From NCBI GenBank assembly GCA_047624005.1, contig JBLHPE010000032.1:1-23292 (forward strand): 23,292 bases of DNA, in the 5' to 3' direction. Source of the stretch: Ascidiaceihabitans sp047624005. Lineage in GTDB: Bacteria > Pseudomonadota > Alphaproteobacteria > Rhodobacterales > Rhodobacteraceae. Positions within the stretch are counted from its first letter, which is position 1. The number at the start of each line of letters is the position of its first letter. Below the pieces are notes generated by a model. The model was not told the origin of the DNA. It searched no databases and was given only the letters and a program-made list of their open reading frames with translations. Below are positions 7,840 through 14,977 of this stretch, in pieces. A program made the position numbers and the translations under genes.

Positions 7840-8814
7840 TTATTCAGTTTCTGCAGCAACTTCACGCAGCGCGTCAAGGGATACGGCCTTTTCAGACCAA
7901 GCTGCGTTCCATTCGTCAATTGCACCGCCAAAGAATGAGGCGTCAACCTTAGTATAGGTTTTGCCGGTGGCTTTGATCTGCTCCAACCAGCCAGCTTCTT
8001 TTGCGATATAGCTATCGATGGTGCTGTCCACATGTTTGGCCATCAGATCACCGATCATTGTGCGGTCTGCTTCGGACATGCCAGCCCAAACCTTGGCGGA
8101 CACCAGCCCGACCATCGGGAACATCATGTGATCTGATTGAATGATCGTGTCGGCGTGCTCGTAGTATTTCAGAACCCAAATTAGTTCGGCGTCCATGTCA
8201 ATCGCGTCCACCTGACCATTTGCCAACGCGTCATAGACGGAGGGCAATGGCATCGGCGTTGGCGCAGCACCCACGGCGTTGTAAAAATCAAGGATTGGAG
8301 CGAAAGGCGTGATGCGCAGTTTCTTACCAGCAAGATCGGCCGCGCTGTTCACGTCGCCACGGGCCACGATCTGACGAAGACCGGCCATGCCATACCCCAA
8401 ACCAACGACGCCAACTTGACCCGGCAGTGGTTCCAGCATTGAAGCAGCCTTGTCAGACCGTAAGATACGACCTGCATGCGCAATATCATTGGCCAAATAG
8501 GGTGCGTAGAAAGACCCTAGATCAACTGCGCGGTTAGAAACCTCTGCCACAGTCATAAATGCCATATCCAGCGCACCGGTTTGCAACTGTTGCAGCATCT
8601 CGGCCTCGTTGCCCAACTGACGCGATGGGAAAACTGATACGCTATGGGCACCACCACTTGCCTCGGCCAACTCAGCGCCAAACGCACCCGCGGCCTTGGT
8701 CCAGATGTGCGGCGGCGGTGTGATCAGCCCCAATCGAAATTCTTCAGCCTGAACCGTAAAAGTAGAGGCGGCGACCAGAGCGGCGGACGAGAGCATTTTT
8801 GTAAGATGTTTCAT
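7840..8814 (-). CDS. dctP: TRAP transporter solute-binding protein, DctP type (first system)
   Basis: 324 residues. The signal peptide MKHLTKMLSSAALVAASTFT is followed by VQA and cleavage before EEFRLGL, so this is a periplasmic binding protein. DctP hallmarks are LGNEAEMLQQLQTGALDMAF (about 67-86) and GKKLRI with Arg167, the position that normally forms the salt bridge to the substrate carboxylate. Further on are GAAPTPMPLPSVYDALANGQ and VDAIDMD. AGGGAG lies upstream of the ATG at 8814. It follows the dioxygenase gene by 33 bases, so the imported acid is probably related to that pathway (inference). The exact ligand cannot be read from sequence. Confidence 0.93.
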   Translation of the reverse strand: MKHLTKMLSSAALVAASTFTVQAEEFRLGLITPPPHIWTKAAGAFGAELAEASGGAHSVSVFPSRQLGNEAEMLQQLQTGALDMAFMTVAEVSNRAVDLGSFYAPYLANDIAHAGRILRSDKAASMLEPLPGQVGVVGLGYGMAGLRQIVARGDVNSAADLAGKKLRITPFAPILDFYNAVGAAPTPMPLPSVYDALANGQVDAIDMDAELIWVLKYYEHADTIIQSDHMMFPMVGLVSAKVWAGMSEADRTMIGDLMAKHVDSTIDSYIAKEAGWLEQIKATGKTYTKVDASFFGGAIDEWNAAWSEKAVSLDALREVAAETE

Positions 8815-8847
8815 TTTATCTCCCTGTCGTTTGTTTTGTTCCGTGGA

Positions 8848-9390
8848 TCAGATTGTTACCCAACCCTCTGGAGGCTCTTTTCCGGGGTGTATTGTCTGAC
8901 AATTCGGGCAAGTCCGGTCTTCTTCGGAAGCATAGAACTTTTGATAGACGGGCAGCAAATCCTTAACGATGGATTCCATCTGCAATTCAGCACGGTACAC
9001 AAGTGTCTGGCACTCAAAGCAGTACCATTCTACCGCATCAAGCTCTCCGGTTTGCCGCTTGGGTTCGACCACCAGCCCAATCGACCCTTCCTCGGGGCGT
9101 TGTGGGGAATGGCGTACGTGGGGCGGTAGCAAGAATATCTCGCCTTCACGGATCGGCACATCATAGAACTCTTTGCCGTCATAAAGCTTGAGAACCATGT
9201 TGCCCTCGATCTGGTAAAAGAACTCTTCCACCGGATCGTCGTGATAATCAGTCCGCTTGTTCGGTCCACCAACGACCGTGACCATCAGATCGGCATCTTC
9301 CCAAATTTGTTGGTTGCCGACAGGGGGTTTTAGGAGATGACGATGTTCGTCAATCCACGCTTGAAAATTGAAGGCTTTCAGTTTGGACAT
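8848..9390 (-). CDS. nbaC: 3-hydroxyanthranilate 3,4-dioxygenase
   Basis: A 180-residue cupin of standard bacterial length. It opens the ring of 3-hydroxyanthranilate to 2-amino-3-carboxymuconate semialdehyde (ACMS), which cyclises spontaneously to quinolinate. The iron triad is present as H50, E56 and H94 (DYHDDPVEEFFYQ; HVRHSPQRPE). The substrate-binding positions R46, R98 and E109 known from the bacterial enzymes are also kept. The C-terminal rubredoxin-like iron site is complete: C124 and C127 (WYCFEC), C161 and C164 (CPNC). AGGAGGG sits just before the ATG. The gene lies between the DapA-like gene and dctP in one minus-strand operon. No kynureninase, ACMS decarboxylase, aminomuconate deaminase or nadC is in the window, so its pathway partner is not visible. 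The symbol follows the nitrobenzoate-pathway homologue; haaO is a synonym. Confidence 0.93.
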   Translation of the reverse strand: MSKLKAFNFQAWIDEHRHLLKPPVGNQQIWEDADLMVTVVGGPNKRTDYHDDPVEEFFYQIEGNMVLKLYDGKEFYDVPIREGEIFLLPPHVRHSPQRPEEGSIGLVVEPKRQTGELDAVEWYCFECQTLVYRAELQMESIVKDLLPVYQKFYASEEDRTCPNCQTIHPGKEPPEGWVTI

Positions 9391-9489
9391 ATTTCCCTCC
9401 TAGGCTTTGAAAAACTTCCGTGACTTCGACCATATCCGCAAAGGATACTTGGGTATGTAGATATCAAAATTAGTTATATCGAAAGGCTA
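9391..9489 (-). promoter_or_regulatory. Spacer upstream of the dioxygenase with ATATC(A/G)AA boxes
   Basis: A 99-base gap inside the minus-strand cluster. It contains ATATCAAA (9460-9467) and ATATCGAA (9476-9483), 16 bases apart. The same box recurs upstream of the aspartate-dehydrogenase-like gene and the aldehyde dehydrogenase. It could be a LysR-controlled internal promoter. This is a pattern observation only. Confidence 0.3.
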
Positions 9490-10443
9490 TCAGAGCTTGA
9501 GACCGCATTTCTCAAACCCTTCGCGGATGATGGTTTTTTCAGACTCCGTCAGTTCCAGCATCGGCGCACGGACACGGCCACCCGTCTGGCCCAAAAGGTC
9601 CTGCCAGTATTTGCCGAAAGCTGTCGGTTTGGACGCTGGTCGCGTTTGCTTCATAATCTCGCGTATGGGGTTTAGGCTGTCACGCACCTTGCGGGCCTCA
9701 TCAAATTTGCCGTCAAAGGCCAGTTGCGTGTATTCATGCATCCGCAAATCATTGGCTGTTTGCAACTGATAAGGCGGGGAGGAACATAGGTACAACTGCC
9801 AGCCAAGTTCTTCGATATTATCCAGCCAATCATCTTCAAGCGAGGTGGAAACCTGAATTTTGTCACCGATCATGTGGTGCAATTTAACGTACATTTCGCG
9901 TGGTACCGAATACTTGATCGCAACGATATTTGGCAGCTCGGCGATACGGGCGCATTCTTCGGGCTGCATCAAATAGCCGCTGTCAGGGTGGCTCCACATC
10001 GCGATCCCGATATCAAGTTGATCGCAAAACGTTTTGTAATACTGATACAGCACCTCGCCACGATCATGCACAAAGCTCAGCACCGGCGCGTGTAGAACAA
10101 TGTAATCAGCGCCACAGTCTTGCGCGTGATGTGCCAGTTCTAGGGCCGTTTCCATGTTTTGATCCGAGACCGAGACAATCACGCCAGCCTTGCCAGCACA
10201 TTCATCCACCGCAATTTCAAAATTGCGTTTGCGTTCCTCAAGGGTCATCGAGAAAAATTCACCCTGTTTGCCGGCCACAAACAACCCTTGGATTTTCAAA
10301 TCGTCAATCCAGTGACGCATGTTTGAACGTAACCCGACCTCATCGAGCGACATGTCGTCGTTGAAAGGATTAAGGGCGGCGGCCCAAATCCCCTTCATGT
10401 TTTCACGGGCGTACTCTTTGGCGTCATGTTTGGTGTATTTCAT
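9490..10443 (-). CDS. DapA/N-acetylneuraminate-lyase superfamily protein, divergent subfamily
   Basis: 317 residues with the TIM-barrel pattern of the DHDPS/NAL superfamily. The Schiff-base lysine is K177 (NIVAIKYS). The superfamily GTTGES loop appears as GKQGEF (58-63). The tyrosine-bearing PYY motif of true DapA is replaced by HAPVLSF (118-124). The Arg-containing NVPSRTG segment of DapA is replaced by SHPDSGYLM. It is therefore unlikely to be dihydrodipicolinate synthase. A lyase, hydratase or deaminase acting on a 2-oxo or amino acid is more likely, but the reaction is unknown. It is the first gene of the operon with the dioxygenase and TRAP genes, divergent from the aspartate-dehydrogenase-like gene. 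The ATG at 10443 has no strong ribosome-binding site; Met16 is an alternative start. Confidence 0.85.
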   Translation of the reverse strand: MKYTKHDAKEYARENMKGIWAAALNPFNDDMSLDEVGLRSNMRHWIDDLKIQGLFVAGKQGEFFSMTLEERKRNFEIAVDECAGKAGVIVSVSDQNMETALELAHHAQDCGADYIVLHAPVLSFVHDRGEVLYQYYKTFCDQLDIGIAMWSHPDSGYLMQPEECARIAELPNIVAIKYSVPREMYVKLHHMIGDKIQVSTSLEDDWLDNIEELGWQLYLCSSPPYQLQTANDLRMHEYTQLAFDGKFDEARKVRDSLNPIREIMKQTRPASKPTAFGKYWQDLLGQTGGRVRAPMLELTESEKTIIREGFEKCGLKL

Positions 10444-10602
10444 GTGTGGGCATTCTAAGATGGTGGAACAGATTTTTCAGGACTTAACAGGGCGTATTTT
10501 GTCGCCAGAGCCAACGTGAAACGCTCGAATTGGTTATCAAAAATAAATATATCAAAGCCAGATCAATTTAGGTTAGATCAATTTCAGATAAAGGAGATGG
10601 TC
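10444..10602. promoter_or_regulatory. Divergent promoter region of the dioxygenase/aspartate-dehydrogenase cluster
   Basis: This 159-base gap separates the two oppositely oriented transcription units. It has a perfect 10-base direct repeat, AGATCAATTT at 10560-10569 and 10575-10584 (15-base period), and an ATATCAAA box (10549-10556). AAGGAG (10591-10596) lies 6 bases before ATG 10603 and fixes the start of the plus-strand gene. The LysR protein encoded in the cluster is the obvious candidate binder (inference). Confidence 0.5.
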
Positions 10603-11379
10603 ATGAAAATTGGTTTGATTGGCAAGGGTGCGATTGCAACCTATGTGCATGATGCTCTTGAAAAACGTGGGCATGTTGTTGGGGCGATCCTGCTGCGCCC
10701 CGAACGTGTGGCGGAAAATCCTACACTTTATGTTGGCGCTGTCTCGCAATTGCCTGATGATTTGGACTTGATGATTGATTGTGCCGGTCATAGTGCCTTG
10801 GCGGACTACGGGCCAGACATTCTGCTGCGTGGGATGGGCCTGATCACTGTTTCGGTTGGCGCCTTGGCCGACCAGAAAGTGTATGCATCTCTCGAAGATG
10901 CCGCACGGCAAGGCAACGCTAAATTGCACCTTTCCAGTGGCGCCATCGGGGCGCTTGATTGCCTGCAGTCGGCCCGTATCGGACGGCTTGACAGAGTCAC
11001 CTATATCGGGCGCAAGCCGCCAAAAGGGTGGAAAGGTTCACCTGCCGAAAGCAAGCTGGACCTTGATGCGTTAAAGGGTGGCGCAAGGACGCATTTTCAA
11101 GGCACAGCCCGCGAGGCGGCTTTGGCTTATCCCAAGAACGCAAATGTTGCCGCTGCCGTGGCATTGGCAGGCGTTGGCTTTGACGCGACACAAGTCCAGT
11201 TAATCGCCGATCCAAATGTCACCAATAATATTCATGAGATCCAAGCGATTGGTGAATTTGGCAGTTTCTGCTTTCAGATCAACGGCCAGTCTTTGCCCGA
11301 CAATCCGCGGAGTTCTGCGCTGGCTGCAATGAGTGTGCTGAGTAAGGTCGCGCAAATCAGCCAGTGGGTAACGTTATGA
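10603..11379 (+). CDS. nadX: L-aspartate dehydrogenase-like protein (NadX family)
   Basis: 258 residues, the usual family length. The N-terminus MKIGLIGKGAIATYV is a Rossmann nucleotide-binding turn. The C-terminal half has the AspDH signature: GTAREAALAYPKNANVAAAV, then LIADPNVTNNIHEI with the likely catalytic His211, then LPDNPRSSAL. Known members interconvert L-aspartate with iminoaspartate/oxaloacetate using NAD(P) and can feed NAD synthesis, but several sit in catabolic clusters and may act on other amino acids. The open frame extends upstream to 10516, but AAGGAG 6 bases before ATG 10603 and the family N-terminus select 10603. Its stop overlaps the LysR start (ATGA). The position beside a 3-hydroxyanthranilate dioxygenase suggests catabolic rather than housekeeping use; the substrate is unproven. 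Confidence 0.88.
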   Translation: MKIGLIGKGAIATYVHDALEKRGHVVGAILLRPERVAENPTLYVGAVSQLPDDLDLMIDCAGHSALADYGPDILLRGMGLITVSVGALADQKVYASLEDAARQGNAKLHLSSGAIGALDCLQSARIGRLDRVTYIGRKPPKGWKGSPAESKLDLDALKGGARTHFQGTAREAALAYPKNANVAAAVALAGVGFDATQVQLIADPNVTNNIHEIQAIGEFGSFCFQINGQSLPDNPRSSALAAMSVLSKVAQISQWVTL

Positions 11380-12320
11380 CTGCCGGTCATTCTCGTATTG
11401 TTGACCGCGCGCTAACGCGTTTGAAACTGCGCCAGTTGCGTTTGTTGGTTGCCGTTGGCAGCCACGGCAACATCCAGAATGCAGCGCGGGAATTGGGTAT
11501 TTCACAACCCGCGGCAACAAAGATGATCCAAGACCTTGAGCTTGATTTCGAAGTAAAACTCTTCAACCGTACCAATCGGGGCGTAATCCCGACGATTTTT
11601 GGCGAAACCCTGATCAAACATGGCAAACTGATCTTTGCACAGGTTTCAAACGCGGCCCAAGAATTGGATGATCTGAACGAGGGCAATTCAGGTCGGGTTG
11701 TGATCGGTACGCTGTTGGCCGCATCGACAGGGCTATTGCCCGTAGCGATTGATATCTTGCTTGCGGATCGACCTAAGGTCGCAATTAAAATTAGTGAAGG
11801 CACCAACGAAGTGCTGATGCCCGCCCTGTTGTCAGGTGAAATTGATCTGGTTGTGGGACGGTTGCCGTCGCATCGCCATAGAGAAAAAATTAAGCAAGAA
11901 AAACTGTTTGAAGACCGCATCTTGGCAGTTGTTGGCAACCAGCACCCGCTGGCCCAAATGCGATCTGTGTCGTTTGAACAGATTGAACCCTTTGGTTGGA
12001 TCTTGCCCCCGCTAGAGACAAGTTTGCGGCGGCAAGTTGATCATTTCTTCATTGGTCAGCAGCAATATGTCCCGCCGTTGGCCATTGAATCGGTGTCATA
12101 CCTTACCAACAGGGCGCTGTTACAGTCGCGCGACCTAATCGGCCTTATGCCAGCAGAAGTGATTGCCCAAGATATTGAAAGTGGCAATCTTTCACAGCTT
12201 GATTGGGTTGTTCCGTTCGGGCAGGGGCCAATTGGCATCTCGTACCGCAACGACACCAGTCTGTCCCCGGCTGGACATGCGTTCAAACAGGCGCTGCATC
12301 AGGCCGCCCATCAAAGATAA
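11376..12320 (+). CDS. LysR-family transcriptional regulator
   Basis: 314 residues. The N-terminal winged HTH is at about 16-76 (LKLRQLRLLVAVGSHGNIQN, then AARELGISQPAATKMIQDLE). The C-terminal substrate-binding domain is at about 98-305 (VVIGTLLAASTGLLPVAIDI; LLSGEIDLVVGRLP). The N-terminal wording resembles the GbpR/PcaQ-like branch that controls aromatic and sugar-acid catabolism, which is a weak similarity-based statement. The ATG at 11376 overlaps the nadX stop as ATGA, so it is co-translated with nadX; GTG 11364 is a less likely start. It most likely senses a pathway intermediate and controls the divergent promoter region 10444-10602 and perhaps the gap before the aldehyde dehydrogenase. 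Confidence 0.92.
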   Translation: MTAGHSRIVDRALTRLKLRQLRLLVAVGSHGNIQNAARELGISQPAATKMIQDLELDFEVKLFNRTNRGVIPTIFGETLIKHGKLIFAQVSNAAQELDDLNEGNSGRVVIGTLLAASTGLLPVAIDILLADRPKVAIKISEGTNEVLMPALLSGEIDLVVGRLPSHRHREKIKQEKLFEDRILAVVGNQHPLAQMRSVSFEQIEPFGWILPPLETSLRRQVDHFFIGQQQYVPPLAIESVSYLTNRALLQSRDLIGLMPAEVIAQDIESGNLSQLDWVVPFGQGPIGISYRNDTSLSPAGHAFKQALHQAAHQR

Positions 12321-12419
12321 CGCGCTGATATTCGTCAAATTGATACCTGTATTCACCCAATTCACTTGAAGTGATAGGCCGCTTACCTTGATCTTATGCA
12401 TATCGAATGAAGGAAACGC
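12321..12419 (+). promoter_or_regulatory. Spacer with palindrome upstream of the aldehyde dehydrogenase
   Basis: It contains the inverted repeat TCACTT-G-AAGTGA (12362-12374) and an ATATCGAA box (12400-12407) shared with the other two spacers of this cluster. AAGGA (12410-12414) lies 5 bases before ATG 12420. It is possibly an operator and promoter for separate control of the aldehyde dehydrogenase. Confidence 0.35.
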
Positions 12420-13856
12420 ATGGTCATGTACCCTGAACTAAAGCTATTTATTGCGGGCGAATGGCGCGACGCTGCCACCGACATGGCTGTGCTTAACCCC
12501 GCGACAGAAGAAGAGATTGGGCGTCTTCCCTGTGCCTCCAAATCTGATCTAGATGATGCATTGAAGGCCGCAAAAAGGGGCTTTCACCTTTGGAGCCGCA
12601 CGTCGCCCCGTGACCGCGCCGATACCATTTTGCGGGCGGCAGCATTGATCCGCGAGCGCCAAGAAGAAATTGCGCAATCCATAACGCTGGAACACGGCAA
12701 ACCGCTGCCACAGGCACGCCTTGAGGTTATCCGCGGGGCAGAGTTCTTTGAATGGGACGCAGGGGAAGCCATGCGCACCTATGGTCGGGTTATACCCGCA
12801 GCCCATGGCCATAAATTTGCTGTGCATCACCAGCCTATCGGCGTTGTTGCTGCGTTTTCGCCTTGGAATTTTCCGATGAGCCAACCCGCTCGTAAAATCG
12901 CGGGGGCATTAGCGTCGGGGTGCTCAATCATTCTGAAAGCGGCCGAAGAAACCCCGGCTGGCGCTATCCACATTGCCCGTGCCTTTGAGGACGCTGGGCT
13001 GCCGCCTGGTGTTCTTAATCTGGTGTTTGGTGATCCCGCTGAAATTTCCAGTCACCTGATCCCGCAAGACCCAGTCCGGTTAGTTGCTTTTACTGGTTCC
13101 ACTGCAATCGGACGTCACCTAACAACCTTGGCATCCGAGCATATGACCTCTGTCTTGATGGAACTGGGAGGGCATGCACCGGTGATCGTGTGCGAAGACA
13201 CGGATGTTCAGGTCGCTGCGATCACAGGCGCAATTCGCAAAATGCGCAATGCGGGTCAAGTCTGTACGTCCCCCACACGGTTCTTTGTGCATGAGAGCAT
13301 TTTTGGCGAATTTGCCGCTACCTTTGTGAAACGCGCCGCCGCCACGGTTGTCGGCAATGGTATGGAGGCTGGCGTAGAGATGGGGCCGTTGGCAAATGAT
13401 CGCCGCGTTCCTGCATTAACCGACTTGGTAGAAGATGCGCGTGCAAAGGGAGCGACCATCGCCACAGGCGGCGCCCGGCAAGGCGATAAAGGATATTTCT
13501 TTCAACCAACAGTGCTTTTGAATGTGCCTGAAAATGCTCGGATTATGCAGGAAGAACCATTTGGGCCAATCGCGATCATCAATTCGGTTGCGTCCCTTGA
13601 TGAAGCAATTGCACAGGCAAATTCAGTGCCCTTCGGTTTGGCTGGTTATGCCTTCACCAATCGCGCGGACTACATTGACCGCATGACCGACGAGGTGGAA
13701 GTTGGCAATCTATCGATCAACACGCTCGAAGCCTCAATGCCTGAAACGCCGTTTGGCGGCGTTAAATCTAGTGGTTACGGGCGTGAAGGTGGCGCAGAAG
13801 GCCTCGAGAATTATATGACAATCAAACACGTCTGGCACTCAGTTAAAATAAATTAA
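12420..13856 (+). CDS. NAD(P)-dependent aldehyde dehydrogenase (succinate-semialdehyde-dehydrogenase-like)
   Basis: 478 residues, normal ALDH length. All catalytic elements are present: N150 in SPWNFPMS, K173 in ILKAAEETP, general-base E248 in MELGGHAP, nucleophile C282 in NAGQVCTSPTRF, and EEPFGP at 378-383. Overall wording is closest to the GabD/SSADH-like group, whose members oxidise semialdehydes of short dicarboxylates. In this context it could oxidise an aldehyde arising from ring cleavage (2-aminomuconate-semialdehyde type) or from a lyase product; sequence alone does not decide. It lies 99 bases behind the LysR gene on the same strand and is followed by a weak terminator near 13926. 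ATG 12420 has AAGGA at 5 bases; ATG 12426 is an alternative. Confidence 0.92.
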   Translation: MVMYPELKLFIAGEWRDAATDMAVLNPATEEEIGRLPCASKSDLDDALKAAKRGFHLWSRTSPRDRADTILRAAALIRERQEEIAQSITLEHGKPLPQARLEVIRGAEFFEWDAGEAMRTYGRVIPAAHGHKFAVHHQPIGVVAAFSPWNFPMSQPARKIAGALASGCSIILKAAEETPAGAIHIARAFEDAGLPPGVLNLVFGDPAEISSHLIPQDPVRLVAFTGSTAIGRHLTTLASEHMTSVLMELGGHAPVIVCEDTDVQVAAITGAIRKMRNAGQVCTSPTRFFVHESIFGEFAATFVKRAAATVVGNGMEAGVEMGPLANDRRVPALTDLVEDARAKGATIATGGARQGDKGYFFQPTVLLNVPENARIMQEEPFGPIAIINSVASLDEAIAQANSVPFGLAGYAFTNRADYIDRMTDEVEVGNLSINTLEASMPETPFGGVKSSGYGREGGAEGLENYMTIKHVWHSVKIN

Positions 13857-13925
13857 ACAGTCGCTGGACACGTGTCGATGGCCGCATTTTGCAGTTTGCG
13901 TTATATTATTGTGCCAGTTTAAAGC

Positions 13926-13957
13926 GACCTTGTTAATAAAATTGTTAAGGTCTTTTT
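13926..13957 (+). terminator. Weak intrinsic terminator after the aldehyde dehydrogenase
   Basis: GACCTT (13926-13931) pairs with AAGGTC (13947-13952), followed by TTTTT (13953-13957). The stem is short (6 bp) and the loop A/T-rich. It lies 70 bases past the stop codon. The opposite strand lacks a T run, so it serves the plus-strand transcript. Confidence 0.45.
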
Positions 13958-14024
13958 CGTCCGCAGAGTCGTCAATAGAAGTTGCTACAAAAGGATCCCC
14001 GTATAAGCGCAAGCATAACCGAGA

Positions 14025-14954
14025 TCATTTTGATGTGGTGATCCCGTCTATAGAAAGACCTGAATTGGTGACCAAAGCACCCTTGTGGGTAATAACCTGT
14101 CCTGCGCATCGTTGTGCTGCTCGGATAGCGTCGTCTGTGGGAACACCTGCAAGTAGGGCAGCTATATAGGCACCGTTGAAAGAGTCGCCGGCTGCGGTTG
14201 TGTCGATGACCCCTTTAACGGGAGCAACTGAAAATGACGTAATGAAACCGTTTTGAAGGTGGATTGTGTCATTAGGTCCATTTTTGACCACGACATGTTT
14301 CGCCCCCAGTCCATAGTATCTGCGCGCCGTCGCGTCAGGATCGCGATCCCCAAATGTCGAAGTTTCATCATCGAAACTGGGTAGGACGATATTTGAGAGC
14401 GCGGCAGCCTGCGAAATGACGGAACGCATCTGGTCCTTATCTTGCCATAAGTGCGGTCGGATGTTTGGATCGAAAACTATTGAGGCAGTTTTCTTTTTAT
14501 GAAGCTGCAAGCCCTCAAGCAGCATTTGGCAATCTTTTTCTGGAAGAATAGCCAGCGTAATTCCCGACAGATAAATGATTTCAGCAGCCTCGACCTTGGG
14601 CCAAAGCAATTCTGGGCTGCGCATCATCATCCGTGCTGCCGATGTATCACGCCAATATGTGAAGCTACGTTCTGCCCCATTTAACTGAATTGAATAAAGG
14701 CCCGGTTTGCGATCTTCAAAGCGAGGGGTATTTGAGCAATCGATATCTGCATTTTGCGCAAATTCTAGCAGTTGGGCAGACAAAGGATCTGTGCCCAACG
14801 CCGTGTGAAATGCGACGGTGATATTACTATCTGACAGTGCGCGTGCGTACCAAAGCGCGTTAAACACATCGCCGGAAAACCCCTGTCGCCACAGCCCGGT
14901 CCCCGCCGAGGACAGTTCGACCATACATTCGCCAATACCAAGGATAGAAGTCAT
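14025..14954 (-). CDS. kdgK: 2-dehydro-3-deoxygluconate (KDG) kinase
   Basis: 309 residues, PfkB/ribokinase family. It phosphorylates KDG to KDPG in the cytoplasm, feeding the Entner-Doudoroff aldolase. The C-terminal signature DTTAAGDSFNG (251-261) carries the catalytic base D257. The SFTYWRDTSAAR segment (98-108) is typical of KDG kinases rather than fructokinases. It starts 23 bases after uxuA, so UxuA's product KDG goes straight to this enzyme. It is the last gene of the dctPQM-uxuA-kdgK operon. No KDPG aldolase gene is in the window; it is presumably elsewhere in the genome. Function is well supported. Confidence 0.92.
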   Translation of the reverse strand: MTSILGIGECMVELSSAGTGLWRQGFSGDVFNALWYARALSDSNITVAFHTALGTDPLSAQLLEFAQNADIDCSNTPRFEDRKPGLYSIQLNGAERSFTYWRDTSAARMMMRSPELLWPKVEAAEIIYLSGITLAILPEKDCQMLLEGLQLHKKKTASIVFDPNIRPHLWQDKDQMRSVISQAAALSNIVLPSFDDETSTFGDRDPDATARRYYGLGAKHVVVKNGPNDTIHLQNGFITSFSVAPVKGVIDTTAAGDSFNGAYIAALLAGVPTDDAIRAAQRCAGQVITHKGALVTNSGLSIDGITTSK

Positions 14955-14977
14955 AACATTTTCCCAACCGTCTTGGT

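Noticed and set aside
9930..10364. 144-codon plus-strand frame opposite the DapA-like gene
   Set aside because: Arg/Pro/His-rich antisense translation, typical of a shadow frame.
10516..10602. Upstream-extended N-terminus of the aspartate-dehydrogenase-like protein
   Set aside because: The extra 29 residues have no family counterpart and would cover the direct repeats; AAGGAG before ATG 10603 gives a standard start.
13867..13876. GACACGTGTC palindrome after the aldehyde dehydrogenase
   Set aside because: Perfect but only 10 bp, between convergent gene ends, with no second copy seen; too little to call a site.
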